From the IMG/VR virus record IMGVR_UViG_3300030117_004654, positions 9,373-73,372 of that record: 64,000 nt of DNA, one strand, 5' to 3'. This document shows, one piece after another, positions 25,459 to 33,911 of the stretch; position 1 is the stretch's first letter, and the number at the start of each line of letters is the position of its first letter. A program made the position numbers and the translations under genes. Source of the stretch: a virus. The notes beneath the pieces are model-generated. The model was not told the DNA's origin, did not search any database, and worked only from the letters and a program-made list of their open reading frames with translations.

Positions 25459-27446
25459 GACTGTTCCTCCGGTTCAGGCTCATCAGGTTTCATTTCTTCT
25501 TCCTTTTCTTCTTCCGCAAAAGTTTCTTTAGGCGGTTGAGTTGTTTCATCACTAATTGTTAATTCTTCTTCAGGTTCTTTTTCTTCAGGTTCTTCTGCCT
25601 GTTGTTCTTTTTCTTCAGGTGTTGGGTCAGGTGTTGGGTCAACTGCTCTTTCATGTGCATTTGATACCCAATCGCGTTCTGCTGCATTATATTTCCATTG
25701 ACCATCAGGAGATAATTCGCCGTCTTTAGGGGCAGGTTTACCCATACTTCCTTCTTTCCAATCTCCCCCTTCTTGTGTTTCTGATTCAGGGACTTCTCGC
25801 AACGGTGTCCTTTCTCGTAATCCATATTTCTGCTTAAATTCGCCTAATTTTCTTTTATGCCAAGGTGTAGTTTGTCGCATTACTTGTTTTTTATTTCTTT
25901 GCAACATCTCTCTCCAATCATATAAATCTCTAGTTGGCATTTTAAATTCTGCCTCATTTTCTGGAAGTGCTTCGCCTTCTGCCCCAAATTTCTTTTCCCA
26001 ATTAATAGGGATTTTTCTATCTAAACTTCTTATTGTTTTTCTCCAACCTTGAGGTCTTTCACTTTCAGCAACATCCATAATTTTCTTTTTTTGTTCAACT
26101 GCGTCAATAATCTTTTTCTTCTTTCTTTCTCTACCTCTTTGGATAGCACTGTCTTGGTCAGCAACATTACCCATCATACGCATTTCTTGCTCAAATCTTT
26201 TTTGATGCCATTTATCAGAACCGGGAGTATATTTAGAAGTTTTTAGTTGTTCTTTCCATCTACCAAGTTTTTCTTTACCAGCACCATATAATTCTTTACC
26301 CTTTTCTTTACCGGTATCATATAATTCTTTACCTGCATCAAAAACCATTTGAGCAGCATCACCTTGAACATTTCTCATTTGCGTTCTTGCTGCTGGGCCT
26401 AATCTTTCTTCTCTTTCTCTACGTTGTGCTTCCAACATATCTCTACGTTCATTTTCATCAGTAGCCTCATCAAACGCTTGATTAAACTCATCTCTTCTTA
26501 ATTTATCTTGCCACCTATCATAAGCCTGTTTATGATGTTCTTTACCCCTTTGTTCTTTAGCAGGTTTATCTACCATTTCTCCTCTTAGGGCTTCTAATAA
26601 TCTATTTCTATTTTGTTCTTGAGAAGAAGTTCTTTTATCAGAAACATCCCTAAATGCTTCTGTTAATCTTTCTAAATTTTTAGGTTGTGATGCTATTGTT
26701 TTTTCACGTAATTGTTGCAATCTTGATTTAGGAACAGGTTTATCTAATAACCTTTCTACTGCTGTTTTACCCCTTGGTTTATCAACTAAAGCAGATAAAG
26801 CAGGTGTTTTTTCCTTTCTCCATTCTTCGGGAGATAATGATGCTAATCTCTCTTTTTCTGCAATTTCTTCATCTTCTCTTTGAATATCTTCTTCAATTTC
26901 TGTAAGCCACTCATCGCCTACTTTATTTCTTCTTTTAGTATCTGCACCACGACGGGCGGCTTCTGAGCGTTTATCGGCTAATGCCTCTTGTTCGCCCTCT
27001 TCTACTAATCTACGTTGTTCTAGAATATCTTCTCCGCGAAGACGATTTCTTTCCTCTTCTTTTTCTCTTCTTCTTGCAGACTCTATTCCTCTTTGTTCTA
27101 ATTTGGCTTGTTCCGCACGTTCACCTTCAAGGAATTTTTCTCTATTTGCTGCATCTAATTCTAATCCACTTAATTGTTGTTCTCCTCTTGAACGTGGACC
27201 AAAACCTAATGCTCTTATAGCCCTTTGTGACCAAGTTTCTTTAGGAAGTTCTCCTTCCCCTGACCTTGCTCTTTCCATTCTTTCTTTTCTTTCAGCAGCA
27301 ACTCTTTCTTTTTCTGCTTCTCTAGCCATATAGTCACTAAATTCATCTTCAGTCATATCTGAATCAGATGCTTCTTGAATTCTTCTCATTGTATCTTGAT
27401 GAGCCCTTCGGCTTTTTTCGATGTTTAATGTATCTTTCCAAGTCAT
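25455..27446 (-). CDS. WxDILK-tagged Arg/Glu-rich low-complexity protein
   Basis: 663 residues, starting M-T-W-K-D-T-L-N-I-E-K, a degenerate tag. It is dominated by Arg/Glu/Lys/Gln heptad-like repeats (EKERVAAERKERMERA, EQRGIESARRREKEEERN), several KELY(G/D)xGKEK repeats at about 365-390, and a Pro/Glu-rich acidic tail (KPDEPEPEEQS). Such composition suggests a long flexible rod or a nucleic-acid-associated scaffold rather than an enzyme. Overlaps neighbours by four bases on both sides. Confidence 0.62.
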   Translation of the reverse strand: MTWKDTLNIEKSRRAHQDTMRRIQEASDSDMTEDEFSDYMAREAEKERVAAERKERMERARSGEGELPKETWSQRAIRALGFGPRSRGEQQLSGLELDAANREKFLEGERAEQAKLEQRGIESARRREKEEERNRLRGEDILEQRRLVEEGEQEALADKRSEAARRGADTKRRNKVGDEWLTEIEEDIQREDEEIAEKERLASLSPEEWRKEKTPALSALVDKPRGKTAVERLLDKPVPKSRLQQLREKTIASQPKNLERLTEAFRDVSDKRTSSQEQNRNRLLEALRGEMVDKPAKEQRGKEHHKQAYDRWQDKLRRDEFNQAFDEATDENERRDMLEAQRREREERLGPAARTQMRNVQGDAAQMVFDAGKELYDTGKEKGKELYGAGKEKLGRWKEQLKTSKYTPGSDKWHQKRFEQEMRMMGNVADQDSAIQRGRERKKKKIIDAVEQKKKIMDVAESERPQGWRKTIRSLDRKIPINWEKKFGAEGEALPENEAEFKMPTRDLYDWREMLQRNKKQVMRQTTPWHKRKLGEFKQKYGLRERTPLREVPESETQEGGDWKEGSMGKPAPKDGELSPDGQWKYNAAERDWVSNAHERAVDPTPDPTPEEKEQQAEEPEEKEPEEELTISDETTQPPKETFAEEEKEEEMKPDEPEPEEQS

Positions 27447-27583
27447 TGCTCATCACCCCAATACCATTCATAAATTTTATCTATTATATCTTTATGTTCG
27501 TTCTTATGGTCGCGCCAAATTTTCTTTTTATTTAAGTTTTTATATCCTTCAAGTTGAGCGTTCCAATAGTCCCAATTGAACAT
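27443..27583 (-). CDS. small hypothetical protein
   Basis: 46 residues, MFNWDYWNAQLEGYKN at the start, then basic (KKKIWRDHKNEHKD) and an aromatic acidic end (YEWYWGDEQ). It overlaps 25455-27446 by ATGA. The M-F-N-W-D-Y-W start recalls the tag only in having an early Trp-x-x; the D-I-L-K part is missing. Function unknown. Coupled translation and the ribosome site AAAGGATT support it. Confidence 0.5.
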   Translation of the reverse strand: MFNWDYWNAQLEGYKNLNKKKIWRDHKNEHKDIIDKIYEWYWGDEQ

Positions 27584-27663
27584 TATAATCCTTTTCCCCA
27601 TACTGTATATCTTGGCAAATACTGTGCGTATTTAGATAACCATGTTGCTAATTTATCAATCAC
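27583..27663 (-). CDS. possible very small protein with GTG start
   Basis: 26 residues reading from a GTG at 27663: V/M-I-D-K-L-A-T-W-L-S-K-Y, ending in GKGL. It bridges the gap between the 27656-27970 gene, which it overlaps by 8 bases, and the ATG at 27583 (TAATG). The amphipathic, Trp-containing sequence is plausible but short. Without homologues this remains a guess. Confidence 0.35.
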   Translation of the reverse strand: MIDKLATWLSKYAQYLPRYTVWGKGL

Positions 27664-27970
27664 TTTCTTCGCCTAACCAATTAAGTAAAATTTTCTTATT
27701 TGCTTCTTTGTCTGCAAATCTACCGTGTAAGGAAGGGGCTAAATCATATTCCCTAAGCATCATTTGAATTTGTTTAAGCACCATTCTAGCGGTTTCAGGG
27801 TCTTCTGCTGACATATATGTTTTTATCATATTCAAAAGAACAGGTCGCATTCTTTCTTTCATAGCCGCCTGAACTTCTTTTTCTGCTTCTCTTACATCTT
27901 TTGGTGCAAATCTTCTTGCATCAGATATAGCATCCTTTGTGCTAATTTTTAATATATCTTCCCAACTCAT
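27656..27970 (-). CDS. WxDILK-tagged small helical protein
   Basis: 104 residues, beginning with the full tag M-S-W-E-D-I-L-K-I. A three-helix-like body follows: VREAEKEVQAAMKERMRPVL, ETARMVLKQIQMMLREY and a C-terminal NKKILLNWLGEES. ATGA overlap with 27967-28431. It lies next to the terminase small subunit gene. Function unknown. Confidence 0.7.
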   Translation of the reverse strand: MSWEDILKISTKDAISDARRFAPKDVREAEKEVQAAMKERMRPVLLNMIKTYMSAEDPETARMVLKQIQMMLREYDLAPSLHGRFADKEANKKILLNWLGEESD

Positions 27971-28431
27971 TGTAATTCCTCCTTAATTTCATCTATCCGT
28001 CTTTTTAATTCAGACATTTCTCTTTCTCTAGATGCCCCATACCTTTTGTAATCAACATTATTCTTACGTTTAGTATGTGAATGAACATTTTTAATCCTAT
28101 CATATTCTTTTTGAAGACGTTTTAACTCTCTCATTAACGGGTCACGTTTAGTAGATTCTATTAATTCTCTAGCCCTAACGTCAACATCACTTTTAAGTGT
28201 CTCTGCGGTTTCTAAACTTTTATCCGGTTCAATTCTTTCAAACTTTGTCCATAAACTGGGATTAGTTCTTCCATCAAACGGGTCATCATATAAATTAGAA
28301 AACCAATATGTTCCATTTATTTTATGAAATAAGTAAACAGTTTTACCTGAAGAATTTGCTAATTTTTGTGCTTCTGCTCTAGTAGAATCTAAATCGCTAC
28401 TTTCTTTTCTAAGAATATCTTCCCAACTCAT
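27967..28431 (-). CDS. WxDILK-tagged hypothetical protein
   Basis: 154 residues, starting M-S-W-E-D-I-L-R-K, with tag codons GAT ATT CTT AGA that differ from other copies. A small beta-containing domain (TVYLFHKINGTYWFSNLYD) is followed by a charged coiled coil (RELKRLQKEYDRIKNVHSH, REMSELKRRIDEIKEELQ). ATGA overlaps join it to the terminase small subunit gene upstream and the tagged gene downstream. Function unknown. Confidence 0.68.
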   Translation of the reverse strand: MSWEDILRKESSDLDSTRAEAQKLANSSGKTVYLFHKINGTYWFSNLYDDPFDGRTNPSLWTKFERIEPDKSLETAETLKSDVDVRARELIESTKRDPLMRELKRLQKEYDRIKNVHSHTKRKNNVDYKRYGASREREMSELKRRIDEIKEELQ

Positions 28432-29090
28432 TGTAACTTCCTTTCCATTTCTTTCTTAACATCTAACCAGACATTAGGGTGTTGTTGAGCCAAGACTTCT
28501 TTAACAATTTGCATCTGTGCAATAACAATAGTATCCTGTCTTTTGTGAATAAGTTTACCTTTGAATTCCATAAGGTATTTTAGGCTCTCTCTAACTTCTC
28601 TCGCTAACTTAGTTAATGAGTCAATCTGTTTAGCGTCTAAAACTTCCTCTTGGAAAATCTCATCTAATTTAATATCTAATTTCTGAATGTTCTTTGAAAG
28701 TAATTCAATTTCATCTAACTCTTTCTTAGCAATAATAGTGGCTGCTGATTTCTGAACAACAGGTTGAAGGTGACTTTTCATGTGAACTGCAATTTGTTCT
28801 CTTGTTGTCCCTAATGTTTCTGCAAGAGCCTTTGAAGATAAAGTCCCATCTTTAACTCCTTTTTCAAAAATATCTCTCATAGGGTGAGTGCAAACTTTAC
28901 ATCGAGGATTAGCCTTTTCTTCATATTCTCCAATATGATTCCTTAAATGTCTACTTGATACACCTGAAGGCCAACCCATTTTTTTATCTAATTCATCAGG
29001 TGTAATAGATAAAGAATTTAACGAATTTTCTAATTCTTCTCTGTCATCATGTTGACAAAGGCGACAATGCTTACGGGTTTTCTTACTCAT
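28428..29090 (-). CDS. probable terminase small subunit, double zinc-finger type
   Basis: 220 residues. Two similar N-terminal modules each carry a CxxC pair followed by a helix-turn-helix and a histidine: CRLCQHDDREELE...RHLRNHIGEY and CKVCTHPMRDIFE...IAVHMKSHL. A coiled-coil oligomerisation region (LLSKNIQKLDIKLDEIF, LTKLAREVRESLKYLMEF) follows. DNA-binding repeats plus coiled coil match terminase small subunits, which recognise the packaging site. It lies upstream of the large subunit in the same transcript, though 10 kb away. An alternative is a viral transcription regulator. No tag. Confidence 0.6.
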   Translation of the reverse strand: MSKKTRKHCRLCQHDDREELENSLNSLSITPDELDKKMGWPSGVSSRHLRNHIGEYEEKANPRCKVCTHPMRDIFEKGVKDGTLSSKALAETLGTTREQIAVHMKSHLQPVVQKSAATIIAKKELDEIELLSKNIQKLDIKLDEIFQEEVLDAKQIDSLTKLAREVRESLKYLMEFKGKLIHKRQDTIVIAQMQIVKEVLAQQHPNVWLDVKKEMERKLQ

Positions 29091-29233
29091 TCGTGGTCCA
29101 CCTTTACAATAAATTTAGCAATCTTCATTAATTTGTTCCAACCCTCTTCATCATCATTATCAAAATGTTCAAGCAATAAACTAATATGACCACGCAATTC
29201 TTTATTTGCTTTACAATAATCCATTTTACTCAT
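29087..29233 (-). CDS. small hypothetical protein
   Basis: 48 residues, MSKMDYCKANKELRG at the start, acidic centre (EHFDNDDEEGWN) and a C-terminal KIAKFIVKVDHE. It fills the gap between 28428-29090 and 29230-30507 with ATGA overlaps at both ends, which strongly supports it as a real coupled gene. Function unknown. Confidence 0.55.
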   Translation of the reverse strand: MSKMDYCKANKELRGHISLLLEHFDNDDEEGWNKLMKIAKFIVKVDHE

Positions 29234-30507
29234 AAGTAATCTCTCCATAAATGTTGTGACCATGATTTTTTAACATTACCTCCACCTTCAGGCGGTTCAT
29301 CAGGTAATGCCCATCTTGGAATAGTTAGCCCTTCTTGCTTTGCTCGTTTTAATTCAGCATTAAATAATTCCTTTCTTTTTTCTTGGACTCTAGCAGCATC
29401 GAACAAAAATATACCTGTCTTCCCATCGTGCTTGAAAGTATCTAAAGTATAACGACCTAAATCCATTTGAGAAATAATAGTTCTAATTAATGAATTAGAA
29501 ATCCCTTGAATATAAAATGATTCTAATTGTCCTGCCAAATCTGCATTACCTGAAGCACGTAAAACCAAGTCACTTAGTTTTTCATCATTAGGGTCAATAA
29601 TAAATTTAGTTTCCATTAACTTACGACGGTAAGCATTAAAGTTAATCTGCAATCTTTTGAATGGGGCATTAGCACTATGATAAACTGATTGGTCTTTAAG
29701 AATAACTTGCATTGTTTCAATTACTGCTGGAACTTGTTGTAATAATTCCCTTTGTCCTCTACCTTTAATCTGTAATTCTTCTAAAGGTTGTTCCTCAATC
29801 TCTTCTTCAAGTTTTCTCAATAAAGGTAATAGCCCTGTTGTAATAACATCACCGTCACCATCTGCAAAAAGGGCTTGCCAAAAAGGAGGCTTTGCTGTAT
29901 TAGGACTTCTCTTAATCCAATCATCACCCATTTCAATATTAGGCTCATTTTTACCTTTAACTTCCTCTCTATACTTTACATAGGTAGGAGTTCTATAATG
30001 ACCATAAACAGTTTCCCATTCATCTACACCATCAGCAGTTAAAGATTTAGGAACAGTAAATGGAATATTTCTAGGATTAGTTTTCTCATCTCTCTCAATC
30101 TCTTCTAAATCTTCAATGAAATCTTCTATCGCTAAAAGTTCCTTTGTCTTAAATGCATGAACATCCCCAATCATTTCCATTACTGAATCAATAATATCCA
30201 TAGAACCCTGTCTTTCAGGTTGTCCGGCTCTTTGATAACCACTATCAATATGTCTAGTAATATGTTCTAACAAACTCCTACTACCATGTTTACCTGTAAC
30301 ACCAATAGAGTTCATAGTCTTACTTCTACAAGTATTATACCATGCAGTAATTTCTTTTTTAATTTTATTTAAAGAACTAGTAGTAATAACTTTTACTTTA
30401 TCGCCACTATCTAATGTTTCTTCAGCAGCACCTTTCTTAGCCTTCTTAGTAGACTTTACAATAAAGTCCTCTAAAGCATAAGACTTTAGAACTTGTTGCC
30501 ATGCCAT
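29230..30507 (-). CDS. WxDILK-tagged hypothetical protein
   Basis: 425 residues from the ATG at 30507, giving M-A-W-Q-Q-V-L-K-S-Y, a tag variant. Helical with a Thr/Ser-rich early part. Central segments include SGYQRAGQPERQGSMDIID and KPPFWQALFADGDGDVIT. The C-terminal region (GRYTLDTFKHDGKTGIFLF) looks globular. Overlaps the small gene at 29087. Function unknown. The size suggests an enzyme or structural domain, but no motif is recognisable. Confidence 0.63.
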   Translation of the reverse strand: MAWQQVLKSYALEDFIVKSTKKAKKGAAEETLDSGDKVKVITTSSLNKIKKEITAWYNTCRSKTMNSIGVTGKHGSRSLLEHITRHIDSGYQRAGQPERQGSMDIIDSVMEMIGDVHAFKTKELLAIEDFIEDLEEIERDEKTNPRNIPFTVPKSLTADGVDEWETVYGHYRTPTYVKYREEVKGKNEPNIEMGDDWIKRSPNTAKPPFWQALFADGDGDVITTGLLPLLRKLEEEIEEQPLEELQIKGRGQRELLQQVPAVIETMQVILKDQSVYHSANAPFKRLQINFNAYRRKLMETKFIIDPNDEKLSDLVLRASGNADLAGQLESFYIQGISNSLIRTIISQMDLGRYTLDTFKHDGKTGIFLFDAARVQEKRKELFNAELKRAKQEGLTIPRWALPDEPPEGGGNVKKSWSQHLWRDYL

Positions 30508-30512
30508 AATAA

Positions 30513-30773
30513 TCACTCAAATCCTTCATACATACTACAATAACCTTTTTCATTAACATCAACAAAATTTAATTGACATTCTCCATAGGCATTATGTTTA
30601 CAGGTTCTTGCTTCACACTTTCTAACCTTACATTTATCTTTTCCACCAAAACCTGCTTTTTGGTTTTTGGGTGGTTTATCATAAGATGCTGCTTTATCTT
30701 CTCTACGTTGACGCATCTCACGTAAATCATATTCACGTTCAGATTTTGGGTGCAATTGTTCTTTCCAACTCAT
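30513..30773 (-). CDS. WxDILK-tagged Cys-rich (DUF1540-like) protein
   Basis: 86 residues, starting M-S-W-K-E-Q-L-H, a weak tag. After a charged helix come four to six cysteines in the order CKVRKCEARTCKHNAYGEC, then CSMY near the end. The C-x(3)-C-x-A-x-x-C-x-x-N-x(4)-C pattern resembles the DUF1540 metal-binding module. It probably binds zinc. Overlap of four bases with 30770-31057. Role unknown. Confidence 0.6.
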   Translation of the reverse strand: MSWKEQLHPKSEREYDLREMRQRREDKAASYDKPPKNQKAGFGGKDKCKVRKCEARTCKHNAYGECQLNFVDVNEKGYCSMYEGFE

Positions 30774-31057
30774 ATTACACCACCTGTCCTAGTTACTTCA
30801 TAAACCACTTTATTATCACCTTGTGATTTTAATTTAAAATGATATACTTCATAATAATCTCTACTCTCTTCTTCAATTTTAAATTCCTTAATAGGTTTAC
30901 CTTTTTTCGCTCTCACAATTTTATCGGCTTTACCTTCTACGCCACTAAAAAGTCCCTCTTCAATTGGATTATTTCTATCATATACCCATTCTCCGATTGC
31001 ACCTTTAGGGCCGGGTTTAAAATTAATTCTTGATTTTAATATGTCTTCCCAACTCAT
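30770..31057 (-). CDS. WxDILK-tagged hypothetical protein
   Basis: 95 residues from the ATG at 31057, which places the complete tag M-S-W-E-D-I-L-K-S at the N-terminus (GGTGATTAAA ribosome site). A basic loop (INFKPGPKGAIGEWVYD) is followed by a predicted beta-rich C-terminal half (YYEVYHFKLKSQGDNKVVYEV). The GPKGxxGEWV string suggests a small beta-barrel fold. Function unknown. Confidence 0.68.
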   Translation of the reverse strand: MSWEDILKSRINFKPGPKGAIGEWVYDRNNPIEEGLFSGVEGKADKIVRAKKGKPIKEFKIEEESRDYYEVYHFKLKSQGDNKVVYEVTRTGGVI

Positions 31058-31058
31058 T

Positions 31059-31406
31059 TTAATCACCAATTCTATCATATAGTGGCTGAATATCTTCTTC
31101 AGCATGATTAAGACCTATTATTGGATAGTCTATTGTTTCCATTGGTAATGTAGCAAAATTTTCTAATTCCCTCATAATTTTTTTTATTTTATTCACATCA
31201 TTAATTGGGTCTAATTTGTAAAGTGGATTTGTTATTTTATCAAATTGTTTCGCCCAATAAGCATCGCTACCATCTGAATACATTTCAAACGTTTGAATGC
31301 CATAACCTTCAAGTTCATTGTAGAGCCAATCCTTCCAAAGTTTTCTTATCATTTCCTCCAATGGAGGATATTCGGCATCTGTTTTCAATATATCCTTCCA
31401 ACTCAT
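31059..31406 (-). CDS. WxDILK-tagged hypothetical protein
   Basis: 115 residues, starting M-S-W-K-D-I-L-K-T. Contains aromatic helical segments (LEEMIRKLWKDWLYNELEGYG) and a C-terminal part with AEEDIQPLYDRIGD. Separated by one base from its tagged neighbours on both sides. Function unknown. Confidence 0.68.
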   Translation of the reverse strand: MSWKDILKTDAEYPPLEEMIRKLWKDWLYNELEGYGIQTFEMYSDGSDAYWAKQFDKITNPLYKLDPINDVNKIKKIMRELENFATLPMETIDYPIIGLNHAEEDIQPLYDRIGD

Positions 31407-31407
31407 T

Positions 31408-32922
31408 TCAATCCCTCCAAAAATCTAATTCTTTAGGAACAATCAACTGTTCGTTTTCTTCTTCCTTTTTAGTTTTCTTTTTCTTTTTTCCAACTACTTT
31501 ATTGTTTATTAATCCGGGTGTTGAATTAGAAGCAGTTACAGGACCACCTTGTTTAAGAGCATCAAACCATGATTTTTCCATATTCTCCACATCATCTTTT
31601 CTTCTTCCTCTATGTCCTCTTACAGGTCCACGCTGTTTCATTCTAATAGCCGCCTTACGCCTTTTTTCTTGTTCATCCTTAGTTCTTACTCTTTCTTCTT
31701 GTTTATCCGTGTCTGCTAAAAACTGTTGATAATTTTGTTGAATGGATGATAAACGAGATTTTTCTTTTTCTTTTTGTTCTCTATAATATCTATCTCTTTT
31801 TTCTTGTTCTTCTCGCTTTTTACGTGCCAATCTTCTTTCAGATATTTCTGATAATTTTTTAGCATACTTGTCTAAATCTTGAGAAGAAGGTAAACTATCA
31901 CTTAACATCTTTTCATATTTTTCAAGAGCAGGTTGCACTGATTCCATTATTGCTGGTTCAGCAACTCTTTGAATTAAAAGTGTATCAATTAATCTCCAAG
32001 GAGGGGTTTCATAAAGTTCCCAAAGATTTCTAACAGTAGAATCATCTAATGCTTCTTCATAAGCCTTTTTCCAAAAACCATTGAGAATTTCTAATCTTTT
32101 TTCTTCTTTAGTAGAGATAGCATTAACAATATCACTTCTATAATATCTACTCTCTAAAGGTAAAAATGAGCCTAACGCACCACCTGTTCTAGTGAGTATT
32201 ATATTAATATTTGACTCATGTTGTTTTCTGTTATCATCAGCCATTTTTTGAGACTTAGAAAGAAAATCCTGCATAGCAATTTTAACCCTACCTTTGCTAG
32301 AACCAACAAAGCGAAGAATTCTTGGGGAAGACTTAAGTGCATAATCCTTTAATGATTTCATATCATTAATACCTTTTGCTTCTTTTTCTGCCTCATGCTT
32401 TGCTCGCTTCTCTGTATCTAAAGCACCAATATTTCCGGGATGAAGAGGTTCTCTTTCTGGATATTTTCTTCTTTGACCCTGCATTATTTCTCTACTTGGT
32501 TTAATAATATATTCAGTTGCATCAGGAAACTTATCACCTAATTGTGCTTCAATTTCAGATTTAACTTGAGCCTGTCTTTGTTTTCTAGGAACTTCAAATT
32601 TATAACCTGCGCGGATTAATTTCTGGTGTAAACTATCTTTACCTCTAGCGCGAGTAATAGGTCTATTTGTAACAAACTTAAAACCCCAATCAAGGTTCTT
32701 TTTAGCACCTCTCGGTGATTCAGTTAAAACCCCTTCTTCAGTAATTACTGCGGGGTCAACTTTTTGAATAGTGGGTCCACGAATAATACGAATATCTTCT
32801 TCACCTCTATCCCATGATTCTAGAATACTAATTAACACTTCTGGATTATATTCAAAATTAACTCTACGGCTCTTTTCGTCAAATTCAACAAGAGGTCTTT
32901 TAATAATATTTTCCCAACTCAT
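31408..32922 (-). CDS. WxDILK-tagged protein with a second internal tag copy
   Basis: 504 residues, starting M-S-W-E-N-I-I-K-R. A second tag-like string, K-S-W-F-D-A-L-K-Q-G-G, lies near residue 455, followed by a Lys-rich low-complexity stretch. The centre is helical with long Arg/Glu/Gln repeats (RRLARKKREEQEKRDRYYRE). If the tag is a cleavage site, the internal copy would release a 40-residue C-terminal peptide; alternatively the protein is a fusion of two ancestral tagged genes. Overlaps the metalloprotease-like gene upstream by four bases. Confidence 0.65.
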   Translation of the reverse strand: MSWENIIKRPLVEFDEKSRRVNFEYNPEVLISILESWDRGEEDIRIIRGPTIQKVDPAVITEEGVLTESPRGAKKNLDWGFKFVTNRPITRARGKDSLHQKLIRAGYKFEVPRKQRQAQVKSEIEAQLGDKFPDATEYIIKPSREIMQGQRRKYPEREPLHPGNIGALDTEKRAKHEAEKEAKGINDMKSLKDYALKSSPRILRFVGSSKGRVKIAMQDFLSKSQKMADDNRKQHESNINIILTRTGGALGSFLPLESRYYRSDIVNAISTKEEKRLEILNGFWKKAYEEALDDSTVRNLWELYETPPWRLIDTLLIQRVAEPAIMESVQPALEKYEKMLSDSLPSSQDLDKYAKKLSEISERRLARKKREEQEKRDRYYREQKEKEKSRLSSIQQNYQQFLADTDKQEERVRTKDEQEKRRKAAIRMKQRGPVRGHRGRRKDDVENMEKSWFDALKQGGPVTASNSTPGLINNKVVGKKKKKTKKEEENEQLIVPKELDFWRD

Positions 32923-33563
32923 TTCTTACCACCTTTTATTCTTAAGATTCTATTTTTAAATGTAAGGGTTAAAAAGTTCCATTTTCTTTCCGCTTCCTGC
33001 CCAATAACATTTGCTAAATTTCTTTGAATAGGTTTTAATTCAAATCTTAACAAATCTTCAACCATATCTTCAATGCGACCCATCATATCATAATTGTCTT
33101 TCAATTCTGCATATTTTAAATTCTTCTCACTAGAATAGGCAAACAACTCTTCCATAAATAACATTTCAGTATAATCGCCAACTAATCTTTTTAACTCTTT
33201 TTGGCTACTAACAAAATTGTTAACATCTACATCTTTAACTAATTTTTTTAATTCCTTCTCAAACTTATTATATCTAGGTTGCATTTCACTTGCCATAGCC
33301 TGATGAGTAACTTCATGTGTATCTATATCAATTAGTAATTCAATAAAATCATCAATATCATTTGCGGTAACACCATCTTCTATTACACTTTCCCATACAT
33401 TATCTAAAAATACTACCGCCCTATCTGTTTTTTCATCATATACCCCTAAAGATACAATAGGTTCTTTTGCAGTAGTGTTTGGATTAGTATCATATATTCC
33501 ATCTTTTCTATCTAATTCACGTAATGATGTAGAAAGTTCAGCCTTCAATATATCTGTCCACAA
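32919..33563 (-). CDS. WxDILK-tagged HExxH metalloprotease-like protein
   Basis: 214 residues, starting M-W-T-D-I-L-K-A. The helix DFIELLIDIDTHEVTHQAM carries His83-Glu84-x-x-His87, a zincin signature. An acidic residue pair about 65 residues later (FMEELFAYSSEK) could supply the third zinc ligand, as in gluzincins. Flanking beta strands (VSLGVYDEKTDRAVVFLDNV) fit a zincin N-subdomain. It is the second tagged HExxH protein here and differs clearly from the one at 18531-19169. Confidence 0.7.
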   Translation of the reverse strand: MWTDILKAELSTSLRELDRKDGIYDTNPNTTAKEPIVSLGVYDEKTDRAVVFLDNVWESVIEDGVTANDIDDFIELLIDIDTHEVTHQAMASEMQPRYNKFEKELKKLVKDVDVNNFVSSQKELKRLVGDYTEMLFMEELFAYSSEKNLKYAELKDNYDMMGRIEDMVEDLLRFELKPIQRNLANVIGQEAERKWNFLTLTFKNRILRIKGGKK

Positions 33564-33593
33564 AATATCACCAAATTTTTGGGGGAAATTTTT

Positions 33594-33911
33594 TTAAACA
33601 GGATGTTTTCCTACTTTAATTATACACGACATATACATATCGGACAATTTTCTAAATTTTTCTAAACTAGGATGAGTATAATCTTCTGTCATATGGTCTT
33701 TGTATGCCGGAGGGTCATATTCACCTGTACGAGTATTAAAGGAATATTTATCATCCCATTCAATTAGGAAATCTTCAATATTACCCCATACTTTTTCAGC
33801 ACCTTCAAGAGTTAAATCATGATTCGTATTAAACATTTTATTATATTCAGTAATAAGTTGTTTTTCACAAGGTCCGAATTCTTCATTTTTAAGTATATCC
33901 ATCCAATTCAT
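33594..33911 (-). CDS. WxDILK-tagged hypothetical protein, first gene of the leftward block
   Basis: 105 residues, starting M-N-W-M-D-I-L-K-N. Acidic, with segments FGPCEKQLITEYNKMFNTNHD and SLEKFRKLSDMYMSCI that look helical. It is the promoter-proximal gene of the leftward late block; the 530 bases upstream contain no other gene. An AAAGGTGATT ribosome site precedes it. Function unknown. Confidence 0.67.
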   Translation of the reverse strand: MNWMDILKNEEFGPCEKQLITEYNKMFNTNHDLTLEGAEKVWGNIEDFLIEWDDKYSFNTRTGEYDPPAYKDHMTEDYTHPSLEKFRKLSDMYMSCIIKVGKHPV

